DNA of 64,000 bases from Dyella tabacisoli (GCF_003350925.1 NZ_KZ857174.1:271229-335228); one strand, 5' to 3'. Shown: positions 36,196 to 50,267, counted from the stretch's first letter. Notes: generated by a model not told the origin, from the sequence alone. Numbers and translations are program-made.

Positions 36196-36483
36196 ATGTT
36201 TATGATCTTGTGGTCTTTATTTGCGGCTGTAGTTATCGCCATATCATTTTTGCGCGCTAAAGTCATTTACATATTACGATTGAGATATCCAGGTATATAC
36301 GACAACGTTGGTCGTCCAGGTTATATGACTAATACGACTGGATTTGTTAATAAATTAAGAATTGGATATTCAAAAGAAATGCTTCCATCGGATTATTTAT
36401 ATGTCAGATGGATAAATGTTCTAAATCCGGTTGCGGCTTTACTTATGCTTGTATTTGTGATTTACGTGGTGGTCACTGATTGA
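36196..36483 (+). CDS. Small AT-rich membrane protein, uncharacterised
   Basis: Starting at the ATG at 36196 the frame encodes about 95 residues. It has an N-terminal membrane helix (MFMILWSLFAAVVIAISFL), a polar middle (RYPGIYDNVGRPGYM) and a C-terminal helix (ALLMLVFVIYVVV). The frame is open back to 35965, but that upstream part is unlike a normal protein. The stretch 36196-36483 is visibly AT-rich with A/T-ending codons, unlike its neighbours, which suggests recent acquisition. No family recognised. Confidence 0.5.
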   Translation: MFMILWSLFAAVVIAISFLRAKVIYILRLRYPGIYDNVGRPGYMTNTTGFVNKLRIGYSKEMLPSDYLYVRWINVLNPVAALLMLVFVIYVVVTD

Positions 36484-36524
36484 CTAAGGTGTCGAATGGG
36501 TTGTTATTTCCAAGGATAGGTATG

Positions 36525-37529
36525 TTAAATACCAGTCTGCATGGCCCGCTGCAATCGCCGATTCTTGCGGCGACGCAGTAGTCCGCGCAGTCCCCATCCG
36601 ATAAGCACCATCACCACGACAACGGCTGAGCCGAACAGCCACAGCATGCGGGTCTGGTTGTACATCACGAAGATGCCGTCGGTGCTGTAGATGCCATTGA
36701 AGTGGGCGAGGGTTGCCGGCAGGCCGAGTAAGTCCTGCTTGGTCATGGGCAGGGCGTGTTCGTGCGGATGGTAGGTGCCGCCCATCGGCAGGTTCTGGCC
36801 GTTGGCATCGAGTTCGATATGGCCGCCCAGTACATAGCTGACTGGCCGGGTACTGACGAAGTCGACGATGCGCTGCGCACTGGCGAGGTCTGCTTTGCTG
36901 TCGTCGATGATGAGTCGTCCGGGCATGAAGAAGTCGCCGGAGAACACTAGCCCGGTCGCGCGGTCGTAGTACGTCACATGGGACGGGTAGTGTCCGGGGG
37001 TCGGCAGCACGTCGACCACGCGGTCGCCCAAATCCACCTGGGCAACGCCGTTCGGCCAATCCTTAAAGCCGAAATACTGTTGCACGTGAGCAAGGTCGGT
37101 ACCGGCCACATCGACATGCGGCAATGCCTGGAATTGAGGGTCCGCCGAACGGTGATCGAGATGGCCATGGGTATGCACCACGACCAGCGGCAGTTTCGCC
37201 GCACCTTCTCCGGGCAATAGCGACATCACCGTTGAGGCCAACGGCATCTGCTTGGGATCGGCGATGTCGCCGGTGTCGATCAATAGCGCCTTGTTCGACC
37301 CCACCAGCAAATACATAAAGGGTGCTTCTTCGGTACTGCACGGGTTCTCGCGCAGAATAAATGTCTGAGCGTTATATCGATGCACCTGCAACGGCGCTTG
37401 CGGGTGGGCGGCACAGTCTTCCGCACCGGGGTTCCACTGCACTTCCATCGAACCGGGTACAAGTTGCGCGTGGGCGCTCGGGGTCAACAGCAGTCCAGCA
37501 AGCAGCCATGCATGGAGTATCGGTTTCAT
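36525..37529 (-). CDS. Metallo-beta-lactamase-fold hydrolase, exported and membrane-anchored
   Basis: The 334-residue product has a signal peptide (MKPILHAWLLAGLLLTPSAHA) and a metallo-beta-lactamase fold with the zinc motif HTHGHLDHR, later metal ligands in PTPGHYPSHVTYY and GDFFMPGRL, and GGHIELD. A C-terminal membrane helix (MLWLFGSAVVVVMVLIGWGL) followed by Arg/Lys-rich residues would anchor it in the inner membrane with the catalytic domain outside. Substrate unknown; the closest general picture is glyoxalase II-like or lactamase-like hydrolases. The ATG at 37529 is chosen because it begins the signal peptide. Confidence 0.85.
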   Translation of the reverse strand: MKPILHAWLLAGLLLTPSAHAQLVPGSMEVQWNPGAEDCAAHPQAPLQVHRYNAQTFILRENPCSTEEAPFMYLLVGSNKALLIDTGDIADPKQMPLASTVMSLLPGEGAAKLPLVVVHTHGHLDHRSADPQFQALPHVDVAGTDLAHVQQYFGFKDWPNGVAQVDLGDRVVDVLPTPGHYPSHVTYYDRATGLVFSGDFFMPGRLIIDDSKADLASAQRIVDFVSTRPVSYVLGGHIELDANGQNLPMGGTYHPHEHALPMTKQDLLGLPATLAHFNGIYSTDGIFVMYNQTRMLWLFGSAVVVVMVLIGWGLRGLLRRRKNRRLQRAMQTGI

Positions 37530-37637
37530 CACAAGGGCCTGGGCAGGGTTAGTGGAGATTTGGACGATTGGCGAGTGAGATGTCACAGCGAGACAAAGCG
37601 TTTAAGCGTGAGATTGAATTTGCACGGCTGCTCCGGC

Positions 37638-37763
37638 CCCTCCCCCTGCTTGAAGGGGGAGGCTGGGAGGGGGTGAAATCTTGCGGCTAGTCCGCACTCC
37701 TCCTCAACCATCCCCTGCTTGTCCCGAAAAAGGGACTCCCTTCGGGAGCAGGGAGGAGGCTGA
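37638..37763. repeat. C-rich/G-rich palindromic repeats between the MBL and glycosylase genes
   Basis: Two tandem units, CCCCTCCCCCTGCTTG...GGGGGAGG and CCATCCCCTGC...GCAGGGAGGAGG, the second with an inner GTCCCGAAAAAGGGAC hairpin as at 25563-25706. They fill most of the 315-base intergenic stretch; nothing else was recognised there. Confidence 0.6.
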
Positions 37764-37844
37764 CTGAGGTGAACTTCTGAGACTTTGTGCTACGGACTGC
37801 CGGACAATAGCGCACAGAGCGAGCACCTATCGGCGACCCATCCT

Positions 37845-38465
37845 GTGAGCGTTAACGTGCATTTATCTCCCCTGCCGGCCTGGCCTGGCGTGCCTTTGCC
37901 ACGATCCTTTTACGATCGCGATCCGCTCGTCGTAGCGCCAGAGCTGCTCAATAAAGTGCTGGCATCTTCTAGTGGACGTGCCGGCCGCATCGTCGAGGTC
38001 GAGGCCTATCGTGGAGATATCGACCCTGCCGCGCATACCTATAGGGGCAAGACGGCGCGTAACGCGACGATGTTCGGGCCACCCGGCTTTATGTATGTCT
38101 ATTTCACTTATGGGATGCATTGGTGTTGCAACACCGTTTGCGAAGCTGAGGGGCAGGGCTCGGGGGTATTGCTGCGCGCATTGGAGCCCATCGCGGGCAT
38201 TGAGCAAATGCGCAGCGCACGCGCGCGCGTCAAGCGCGACCAAGAGTTATGCAGTGGCCCGGCGCGCCTCACCCAGGCGATGGGGATTGCCGGTGCTCAG
38301 AACGGTATTGATCTAGTCTCGGCGCAGCAGGGTTTCAGCGTGCTTGACGATGGCATCGCACCACCGGAAAACCTCGTCGGCACGGCACGCATCGGTATCA
38401 GTCGCGGCATGGAGCACCTGTGGCGCTGGTATGTCCCAGGCAACGTCAATGTGTCGAAGCGATAA
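37845..38465 (+). CDS. DNA-3-methyladenine glycosylase (AAG/MPG family)
   Basis: The roughly 206-residue product matches the alkyladenine glycosylase family, which excises alkylated purines in base-excision repair. Visible motifs are RSFYDRDPLVVAPELL, RIVEVEAYRGDIDPAAHTYRG in two adjacent blocks carrying the catalytic Glu, RNATMFGPPGFMYVYFTYG and the C-terminal ARIGISRG. The GTG at 37845 gives the usual family length; the frame is open to a TTG at 37785. Its 3' end meets the opposing amylase gene after 9 bases. Confidence 0.88.
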   Translation: MSVNVHLSPLPAWPGVPLPRSFYDRDPLVVAPELLNKVLASSSGRAGRIVEVEAYRGDIDPAAHTYRGKTARNATMFGPPGFMYVYFTYGMHWCCNTVCEAEGQGSGVLLRALEPIAGIEQMRSARARVKRDQELCSGPARLTQAMGIAGAQNGIDLVSAQQGFSVLDDGIAPPENLVGTARIGISRGMEHLWRWYVPGNVNVSKR

Positions 38466-38474
38466 GCCTCTGAT

Positions 38475-40160
38475 CTATTTCTCCGAAGCGGGATGTCCCT
38501 TCTCCTGCATCAAGCGGGTCAGCTCAGCCACGAGGTCGGGCCGGCTGGCAGTGGCGTCAAGCAGATAGATCTGTGCGTCGTGGGCGGCCACGGTGGCGCG
38601 CAGTGTGCCGCTTTGGGCTACATCCGTATGGCCGCCGCCGAAAGCTGCCAGCCAGTGCCCGGCTTGCAGGTAGTCGCTGACCTCGAAACTGGCCGCGGTA
38701 TCGCCCTTGTTGAGCAGCACCAGCGCGATCTGATGCACGCCGTCTTTTTGATACACGCGATAGAACGCCGCCTGATCGCCCTGCATCCGTACCAGCAGCA
38801 TCAGGCCCTTTTGCAACGCGGGAGTGCGTTGACGCAGTTGTGCGATGCGCTTGAGCTGTCGGTAGATCGGGTTTTTTGGCGCGGCATCGATGCGTTGCTG
38901 GCCGAAGTAGTTGCGGTTGCCTTCGTGCTCGCCGCGACCGCGCATGAAGCCGATCTCCGAACCGTAGTAAATCGCCGGTATGCCGCGCGCGGTGAATAGC
39001 CAGTTATTGGCATCGATAAAGCCGCTGTCGCTGGCATTGAGCCGCTTCATATCGTGGTTGTCGTAAAAGGTCACCAGCTCGTAGGGGTTGGCGTAGGGAC
39101 CATTGCGCAGATAGAGATGTTCGCCGAGCTGGCGAAAGTCGCTATGCGGGTGTTCGAACACTTCGGCCATGCGTCCGCGCAAGGGGAAGTCGAGTACGCT
39201 GATGCCGCCGTTTTTGGCCCAGGTGTATTGGCCGATATTGTCGGGGTTGTAATCGAATGCCTCGCCAAACATGAAAAAGCCCGGATGTCCGGCGCGGATG
39301 CGGGCAGAGAACTGCTTCCAGAATGCCGTGGGCATATGGCTGATGGTGTCGATGCGAAACGCATCGGCGCCCTGATCGATCCACTGCTGGTAGGCACCGA
39401 CGAAGTAGTCGAGTACGGCGGGGTTTTCGTCGTCGTTATTGGAGAGCTGAGCCAGGTCTTCGTAGGCGTGATAGAAGCGGTGCAAAGGGTTGCGCACCGG
39501 ATCGAGCTCTGACGGCGGCAGGTTCTGGTGATCGGCGATCAGTTTGCCGTCCCGGTCGAAAATCTGCCCGAACTGCGGCTGTGCTTTGGGCATGCTGAAG
39601 GCCGGCGAGCCGTGATTGAGCACGATGTCGAGTACGGTCTTGAGGCCTTGCGCGCGCATTCTCTGCGTGAATTGCGCGAAATCGAGGTCTTTGCTCGGGA
39701 GATGCTCGTCGAGCTTGTAGAAGTTCACCCCCCAATAACCGTGGTACCCGGTCTTGCCGCGATCGGCCAGCGATGCGCCCCAGCTCACTGGGTCACCACC
39801 AGTGAAGGCTTCGTCGGGGTTGTCGACGATAGGGGTAATCCACACCGCGCCAAAGCCCATGTCGCGGATATAGCGGGCGTTGTCGAGAATGCCTTTGAAA
39901 TCGCCGCCGAGGTAGCCGATGTTGTCGCTCTCTCCATTCGGGCCGGGCACTGGAATATCGAACGTGCGGTGAGCGCCGCCCTGGTCGCGATGATCGTTGC
40001 CGGGGTCGCCGTTGACGAAGCGGTCGGTCATGACGAAGTAGATCGCATGGGCCGCGAAGGGGTGGTCGGTGCCGTAGAACTGCGGCGATGCCGTGGCGGC
40101 CTGAGTTTGCCCCGCCGCCAGCGCCAGGGCGATGCCGAGCAGTGTCGTCTTGCTGGTCAT
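38475..40160 (-). CDS. Secreted GH13 alpha-amylase/cyclomaltodextrinase-like enzyme
   Basis: The 561-residue product has a signal peptide (MTSKTTLLGIALALAAGQTQA) and a GH13 barrel. Conserved regions are DIVLNHG (about 178), GADAFRIDTISH with nucleophile Asp271, MFGEAFD with acid/base Glu300 and FYDNHDMKR with Asp370. It hydrolyses alpha-1,4 glucans, probably in the periplasm. The ATG at 40160 overlaps the transporter stop by ATGA, so it is translationally coupled as the last gene of the maltodextrin series. A start at 40478 would lie inside the transporter gene. Confidence 0.9.
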   Translation of the reverse strand: MTSKTTLLGIALALAAGQTQAATASPQFYGTDHPFAAHAIYFVMTDRFVNGDPGNDHRDQGGAHRTFDIPVPGPNGESDNIGYLGGDFKGILDNARYIRDMGFGAVWITPIVDNPDEAFTGGDPVSWGASLADRGKTGYHGYWGVNFYKLDEHLPSKDLDFAQFTQRMRAQGLKTVLDIVLNHGSPAFSMPKAQPQFGQIFDRDGKLIADHQNLPPSELDPVRNPLHRFYHAYEDLAQLSNNDDENPAVLDYFVGAYQQWIDQGADAFRIDTISHMPTAFWKQFSARIRAGHPGFFMFGEAFDYNPDNIGQYTWAKNGGISVLDFPLRGRMAEVFEHPHSDFRQLGEHLYLRNGPYANPYELVTFYDNHDMKRLNASDSGFIDANNWLFTARGIPAIYYGSEIGFMRGRGEHEGNRNYFGQQRIDAAPKNPIYRQLKRIAQLRQRTPALQKGLMLLVRMQGDQAAFYRVYQKDGVHQIALVLLNKGDTAASFEVSDYLQAGHWLAAFGGGHTDVAQSGTLRATVAAHDAQIYLLDATASRPDLVAELTRLMQEKGHPASEK

Positions 40161-41692
40161 GATGAGGCTTCCGTTGTCATCGCGGTCTGCATCGTTGGAT
40201 TCGCCGGTTCGCGCACGCGCAGCACGCAAAGCCCGGCAACGATCAGGCTGGCGCCGCCCAATACCAGCGCATAGATCGGCTGGCCGTGGAAAAAAACTTT
40301 CAGCAGCACGCCCAGCACGCTGGCGGCGAGCAATTGCGGGATTACAATGAAGAAATTGAAGATGCCCATATAGACGCCCATTTTTTGCGCGGGAAGGTTG
40401 TCCGACAGCAGCGCATAGGGCAGCGACAAGATCGATGCCCATGCAAAGCCCACCCCAACCATCGACAGCAACAGCCAATGCGGATCGCGGATAAACAGAA
40501 ACGACAGCAGTGCGGCGCCACCCAGCCAGACGTTGATGAGATGGCTTATGCGTAGACCCAGGCGCCGTACCATCAGCGGTATCACCACGGCGGCCACGGC
40601 GGCAAAGCCGTTGTAGGCGGCAAACAGCACACCGACCCAGTTGGCGCCTTCGTTATAGGCCGCCGAATGCGTGTCGGTGCTGCCGTAGTGCACGGCGGTT
40701 ACCGCCGCAGTGGTGTAGATCCACATCGCGAACAGCGCGAACCACGAGAAGAATTGCACCCAGGCCAGCCGGCGCATGGCGTCGGGCATGGTGTAGAGGT
40801 CGCTCATGACCTGGCTGAGCATGTTGGCTTTGGACGGACTGTGCACGGGCGAGTCGCCGCGCTGCGAGCGACTCAGCCACAACAGCGATAGGCCGTAAAC
40901 AATCATCCCGCCGGCGAGCAGGTACAGCTCATGATCGCCATGCCGGCTGCCGAGCAGCAGCGCGCCGATAACACCTGCCAGCGTCCACCACAGACCGTGG
41001 CGTTGCGCTGCCTTGGCGTCGATGGATGGTGTCGCTGAGGGTGCGCTTTCATCGAAGGCCAGTAGCGCCTCAGGTGGGTATTCGCGCGTGGAAAGCACGG
41101 TCCATAGGACCGCGCCGAGCAGCACCGCGGCACCTGCATAGAACGCGTACTTCACGGTATCGGGGATGCCGCTCGGGCCGGGCGTATTGCTGAAGCCGAG
41201 TTGGGTCAGCAGCCAGGGCAGCAAGGAGGCCACCACGGCGCCCATGCCGATAAAAAAGCTTTGCATGGCATAGCCAAGCGGCCGTTGCCGGGGCGGCAAC
41301 TGGTCGCCGACAAAGGCGCGGAATGGCTCCATCGATACATTGATCGAGGCATCCATGATCCACAACAAGCCGGCGGCGATCCACAGCGCCGGTGCGTTGG
41401 GCATGTATAGCAACGCCAGGGTGGTCAGCACGGCGCCGACAAGAAAATACGGGCGACGCCGGCCCAGGCGGTTCCAGGTACGGTCGGAGTAATGGCCGAC
41501 GATCGGTTGCACGATCAGGCCGGTCAGCGGCGCGGCAATCCACAGTATCGGGATGTCGGCGACATCGGCGCCAAGCGTTTGAAAGATCCGGCTGACATTG
41601 GCGTTCTGCAGGGCAAAACCGAATTGAATGCCGAGAAAGCCGAAACACATATTCCAGATTTGCCAGAACGACAGTGCAGGTTTCGTGCTCAT
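40157..41692 (-). CDS. MFS sugar transporter (maltose/maltodextrin type)
   Basis: The 511-residue product has about twelve membrane helices and the features of the SUT/GPH-like sugar transporters found in TonB-receptor maltose loci. It opens LSFWQIWNMCFGFLGIQFGF, continues NANVSRIFQTLGAD and has the loop HYSDRTWNRLGRRRPYF. It should carry maltose or short maltodextrins across the inner membrane with protons. Both ends overlap neighbours by ATGA, linking it to the six-hairpin glycosidase upstream and the amylase downstream. The start at 41692 gives the expected N-terminus. Confidence 0.92.
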   Translation of the reverse strand: MSTKPALSFWQIWNMCFGFLGIQFGFALQNANVSRIFQTLGADVADIPILWIAAPLTGLIVQPIVGHYSDRTWNRLGRRRPYFLVGAVLTTLALLYMPNAPALWIAAGLLWIMDASINVSMEPFRAFVGDQLPPRQRPLGYAMQSFFIGMGAVVASLLPWLLTQLGFSNTPGPSGIPDTVKYAFYAGAAVLLGAVLWTVLSTREYPPEALLAFDESAPSATPSIDAKAAQRHGLWWTLAGVIGALLLGSRHGDHELYLLAGGMIVYGLSLLWLSRSQRGDSPVHSPSKANMLSQVMSDLYTMPDAMRRLAWVQFFSWFALFAMWIYTTAAVTAVHYGSTDTHSAAYNEGANWVGVLFAAYNGFAAVAAVVIPLMVRRLGLRISHLINVWLGGAALLSFLFIRDPHWLLLSMVGVGFAWASILSLPYALLSDNLPAQKMGVYMGIFNFFIVIPQLLAASVLGVLLKVFFHGQPIYALVLGGASLIVAGLCVLRVREPANPTMQTAMTTEASS

Positions 41693-43944
41693 GGTGTCGG
41701 CACAATCAGCAGATCGCCCATCGCGGCGGTATTCAGGGCTCCGTCGATGCCGCCCTGGCCGCCGGTGTAATGCGCGTTGTGACGCAGCAAGCTCATATTG
41801 AAACCTTCGCTTAGTGAAAACACACATCGCGCGCCGGCATGTGCAGTGAATATGGCCCTGGTGGAGCGGGCGGTGGTGGAGCGTTGCTCGCCACTGCTGT
41901 GCGGCATAACCAATGGCAGGCTCTGCGCAGCGCTGCCGTCACACTGTACGTCGAGCCACTTCACTGCCGCTGTAATACCGGTATTGATCGGCCCGTGGTC
42001 GTTGGTGTAGTTCAAGGCGACTTCGAATCGGCTGTCGGTCGGGGCAGTCCAGTGCCGTGGCCATGCACCGCCGATACGTGTCATATCGCCTAGGCACAGG
42101 CTGGGGCCGGGCAGCGATTCCAGCCCATCGTCAGCCAGCCGGGTCACGCTCAGGCACTGTCGCGTGGGTTGCTGCGCGATGCGGGTCGCGCCATCGATCA
42201 TGCCGTGAGGCTTGCCGTCGATATAGAGCATGTTTTTGAAAGGCGATGCCTTGCCGCTGACGCCGATACGCCAATAAGTGCCATCGCGTGTCGCGGTCGG
42301 TGCCGCCGGTGTCGGTGGTGCGAACAGCGCTGCATCGGTGCGCAGGGGCAATGACGGTGCGGATACGGCTTTCAGCTCCACCACGGTCTGCGTGCCATCG
42401 TGGCGTGTGTTGCCGGCAATCAGCAGGTCGCCGTCGAGTGAGCGCGGGCGCACCAGGGTGATCTGTTGTTCGGGCAATTGCAGGCTGATGCGTTGCTTAT
42501 CGCCAAACAACATCGGTACCAGCGATACCGGCAATTTCGGTTCGATCCGGCCATCGTCGGTAAGACCAAAAACACCTTGGATGACCATATCGAGATAGCC
42601 GGCTACCGACCATAGCTGACGCGGCGAATCGACTACCGGGCCGCTGAGCAGGCCGTCATCGACATGAATGGCTTGCGTGGTTAGCTCGAAGTTTTCCATG
42701 TTCGAACCGGCCAGCGCGCTGCCGCGCATGAGCGATAGAAGCTCGTGTGCAATACGCGCCGGGTCGTTCACCGTGCGCGCGGCGCGCAAGGCATAGGCGC
42801 TGACGAACGGCCAGATCGCGCGGTTGTGATAAATCGGCTGGTCGGCGCGTTCGGGCCAGATCACCGGGCTGCCGGCCGGCCAGCTAGGATAGTTTGCCAG
42901 TGCGGCGCGCGCGCGATCACCCTCGGCGACACCGCTGGTGATGGCTAGCGCCGTGCCGAGCAAGTCATAGGCCTCGAACGGGGCGCCGTCACTGCCGATG
43001 TAACTCATATACAGGCCGCGATTGCTACGCCAGAAATGCGTATTGATGGCCAGCTTCAACGCCTGTGCCTGCGCGCGATAGTCGGCGGCCTTGCTATCGC
43101 CATGTTGCGCGGCCAGCGTGGCGGCTAGGCGCAGCGCCTCGTAATGCAGCACATTGGTCGATAGCGCGAAAGACTGGGCGATAAAGCTCACATCCTTGGC
43201 CGTCCAGCCCGGATAGCTTTGTTCGCGCCAGTCGAGAAACGAGGTTTCGCCGCGATAGAGGCCGTAGTCGGTATCGAATACGTATTGCCGGTCTTGTGCC
43301 AGGGTGTCGGTAAGCGCCTGGCGAACCTGCTCGGCAAAGGCCTGGTCGCCCAGCAGATGGCGCGCGCCGAGAAACCACACCATGCGATCCGTACTGATCG
43401 GCCAGCTACCACCCGAACCGGTGTCTTGCAGCACATACAGGCCTTGTGCCGCACCTGGCTCGCGCACGTCCGATAGCTTGAAACGCAGCGACGCTTTAGC
43501 TCGCGCGGGGTCGAATCGCCATAAGCCGAGATCCACCGCGTAAGAGAGATCCCGTGTCCATACGTAGTGCCACTTCTCACCGGTTTCAAAGCAGTGACAG
43601 GGGATGGCTTGGCCGCGATCGAAAGCGTCGTCGGCAATGGCGTTAACCGAGTCGCGTTGGAGATCGTCCTGCGCTAGCGCGAACAGGCCGTCGAACAGCG
43701 GGCTGGCGGTTTGTGTTTGCCACGCTGCCACGCTGATGTTGCGACGACCGAACGGGCCTTCGAGTGTGTAGTTGTGGTTGCTGTCGACGGTGATGTGCGC
43801 GTGCTGCTCACGCCAGGTGATGCCATTGGGCTCGTTAGCTGCCACGTAGGAAGGGGTTACGGCGAGTAAGGCAGTCATAAGCGTGCCAAGCAGCATGACG
43901 TGCTCTGCGCCTGCGCGTGATCGTTTCTTGTTCACATCTGTCAT
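41689..43944 (-). CDS. Six-hairpin ((alpha/alpha)6) glycosidase-like protein, exported
   Basis: The 751-residue product has an N-terminal hydrophobic leader (VMLLGTLMTALLAVTPSYVAA) after a basic stretch. Its catalytic-type domain is rich in six-hairpin glycosidase sequence: WHYVWTRDLSYAVDLGLWRF, DTGSGGSWPISTDRMVWFL, PVIWPERADQPIYHNRAIWP and SPRQLWSVAGYLDMVIQ. These resemble GH15/GH63/glycogen-debranching relatives. Context points to alpha-glucan breakdown; the family number is uncertain. The C-terminal third may be a carbohydrate-binding or beta-rich domain. Its stop overlaps the transporter start. Confidence 0.72.
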   Translation of the reverse strand: MTDVNKKRSRAGAEHVMLLGTLMTALLAVTPSYVAANEPNGITWREQHAHITVDSNHNYTLEGPFGRRNISVAAWQTQTASPLFDGLFALAQDDLQRDSVNAIADDAFDRGQAIPCHCFETGEKWHYVWTRDLSYAVDLGLWRFDPARAKASLRFKLSDVREPGAAQGLYVLQDTGSGGSWPISTDRMVWFLGARHLLGDQAFAEQVRQALTDTLAQDRQYVFDTDYGLYRGETSFLDWREQSYPGWTAKDVSFIAQSFALSTNVLHYEALRLAATLAAQHGDSKAADYRAQAQALKLAINTHFWRSNRGLYMSYIGSDGAPFEAYDLLGTALAITSGVAEGDRARAALANYPSWPAGSPVIWPERADQPIYHNRAIWPFVSAYALRAARTVNDPARIAHELLSLMRGSALAGSNMENFELTTQAIHVDDGLLSGPVVDSPRQLWSVAGYLDMVIQGVFGLTDDGRIEPKLPVSLVPMLFGDKQRISLQLPEQQITLVRPRSLDGDLLIAGNTRHDGTQTVVELKAVSAPSLPLRTDAALFAPPTPAAPTATRDGTYWRIGVSGKASPFKNMLYIDGKPHGMIDGATRIAQQPTRQCLSVTRLADDGLESLPGPSLCLGDMTRIGGAWPRHWTAPTDSRFEVALNYTNDHGPINTGITAAVKWLDVQCDGSAAQSLPLVMPHSSGEQRSTTARSTRAIFTAHAGARCVFSLSEGFNMSLLRHNAHYTGGQGGIDGALNTAAMGDLLIVPTP

Positions 43945-43983
43945 GCGCGGGCATCATCGGTTGGAGACATATCGCAAGTCCTT

Positions 43984-44026
43984 ACCCCCTCCGGGCCTCC
44001 CCCTGCGCAGGGGGAGGGGTAAACAC
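43984..44026. repeat. C-rich/G-rich palindrome inside the maltodextrin series
   Basis: ACCCCCTCC...CTCCCCCTGCGCAGGGGGAGGGG is a dispersed palindrome in the 108-base gap between two glycosidase genes. It could act as a processing or stabilising hairpin. Confidence 0.55.
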
Positions 44027-44052
44027 GGGGTTTGGGTGTTATTGCGCAACCC

Positions 44053-48513
<4,461 letters not shown>

Positions 48514-48517
<4 letters not shown>

Positions 48518-50127
48518 TGCAGCACCGCGGAGCTGTAGGGCGGCATGGTCAACTGCCCATCTTGCAAGGCGACGCCGGGCTTGCTGGTGACTAGCACCTT
48601 GGCAGCCTTGGCGGGTATCGCTTGTGGTTTGTTCGACAAGTTATGTACGACCAGTACGCGACTGTCGGCATCCGCCCGTTCGTAAGCGGCGATGCATGGA
48701 TTGTCGACGGGGTAGCTGCGTAGATCACCATCACGAAGCGCACTTATCTGCATGCGCCAGTGGATCAGGCGAGCGTAGAAGTTCCATAGAGAATCGGGGT
48801 CGGCCTGTTCGGCCTCGACCGATACGTCGCCGCCTTGTCGTGCGGTCGATGCCTTCCAGCGGGTCTCACCGGTCGCATCCGCTGCGCGCTGCCAGCGCAT
48901 GGGTTCGCGCAGGTTGGGGTCGGGCTTGCGCCCCTGCATGCCCAGCTCTTCGCCGTAGTAGATAAACGGCCGGCCGGGCAAGGTGAGCAGCATCGCCGCG
49001 GCCATCCGCATGTGCTGCGGGTTGCCGCCGAGCTGGCTCATAACCCGCTCTTGGTCGTGATTGGAGAGAAAGGGCGCATCTCCGCTATAGCCGTCTATTA
49101 CATGGTGTTCGGCGGTTTGGCGATAAGCCGTATCGGTACGCTCCAGCATGGCGCCGAGCGTATCGCCGCGTTCTTGCCGCGCACTCTGGATCAACTGTTC
49201 GGCCAGGGGGAAATCGAATACTGAGCCGAGTGGCTGCAGATACGGCGCGAGTTGAGCGGTGGAAAGCCCGGCCACTTCGCCGACCAGGTAGGTATCCGGT
49301 TTTACCGCCGCCATCCCTTGGCGGAATTCAGTCCACCACACCACGTTTTTGCGCACGGTTTCAGGTTTGTCGGAGTCGGTGCGCAGGTCGTCATAGATAT
49401 GTCGGGCCGCATCAAGACGGAAGCCATCGACCCCTCGGCGTAGCCAGAACTGACCCACCTGGATCATTTCCTGGCGCACGGCCGGATGGTCGTAATTGAG
49501 GTCGGGCATCGCCCCGGTGAAATCGCCCAGGTAATGCTCTATTAAAGCGGGGCTTATCGGAGCGGGCTCTATTGAAGCGGACTGCGCTTTGACCGCATGC
49601 CAGGCGGGGCCGCCAGCGGCGCTGATGGCGTGCAAGTCGGTCTTTGCTCCGGCCCAGGTATACCAGTCGTGATGTGGGTCGTCGGGATGCAACGCCGCCT
49701 GGAACCAGGGATGTCGATCGCTGGTGTGATTGATGACCAAGTCGATGATGACCTGGATGCCGCGCTTATGCGCCTCGCTCAGCAGGCGGTCGAAGTCTTG
49801 CATGCTGCCGTACTGCGGGTTGATCGCGTTGTAGTCGGTGACGTCGTAACCGTGCACGCTGGGCGAGGGATTGATCGGCATCAACCAAATACCGCTGACG
49901 CCAAGCTGCTGCAGATAATCGAGCTTGGCCGTCACACCGTTGAGATCGCCGATGCCATCACCGTTGCTGTCGTACCAGGAGCGCACGAAGATTTCGTACC
50001 AGACGCCCGATGCCTGGCTGGAGATTGCACCAGGCGCCTCGGTCGCGCGGGCGGCACACAGAGGGCCGCAACCCAGGCCAAGCGCCAGCAGAACGGCAAG
50101 CCAGTGAAACGAACGAAACCGCGACAT
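48514..50127 (-). CDS. Secreted GH13 alpha-amylase
   Basis: The 537-residue product starts with a signal peptide (MSRFRSFHWLAVLLALGLGC, ending near ARA). The GH13 barrel opens SGVWYEIFVRSWYDSNGDGI. Motifs are DLVINHTSD (about 129), GVDGFRLDAARH with Asp239, YLVGEVAG with Glu284 and FLSNHDQER with Asp358. The ATG at 50127 follows AGCAAGGC; an ATG at 50139 would add four residues. It is the first enzyme gene after the TonB receptor gene, separated from it by a strong hairpin. Confidence 0.92.
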
Positions 50128-50228
50128 GCCTTGCTCCATACGATGGTCTACCTTCGACGGAGCGGTTGACCGGGCAGTGGATGGCCGGGGCCGGTGACCG
50201 TTACGCCGGGCCTGTGCCTACATACATC

Positions 50229-50258
50229 GCGCCGGCTTTCCTTGCGAAAAGCCGGCGC
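50229..50258 (-). terminator. Intra-operon hairpin after the receptor gene
   Basis: A perfect 11-bp stem GCGCCGGCTTT/AAAGCCGGCGC with an 8-base loop begins 10 bases past the receptor stop. No T-run follows on the minus strand. A hairpin here would fit partial termination or RNase-resistant ending, letting the receptor be made in excess over the enzymes. Confidence 0.65.
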
Positions 50259-50267
50259 CCGGACGGT

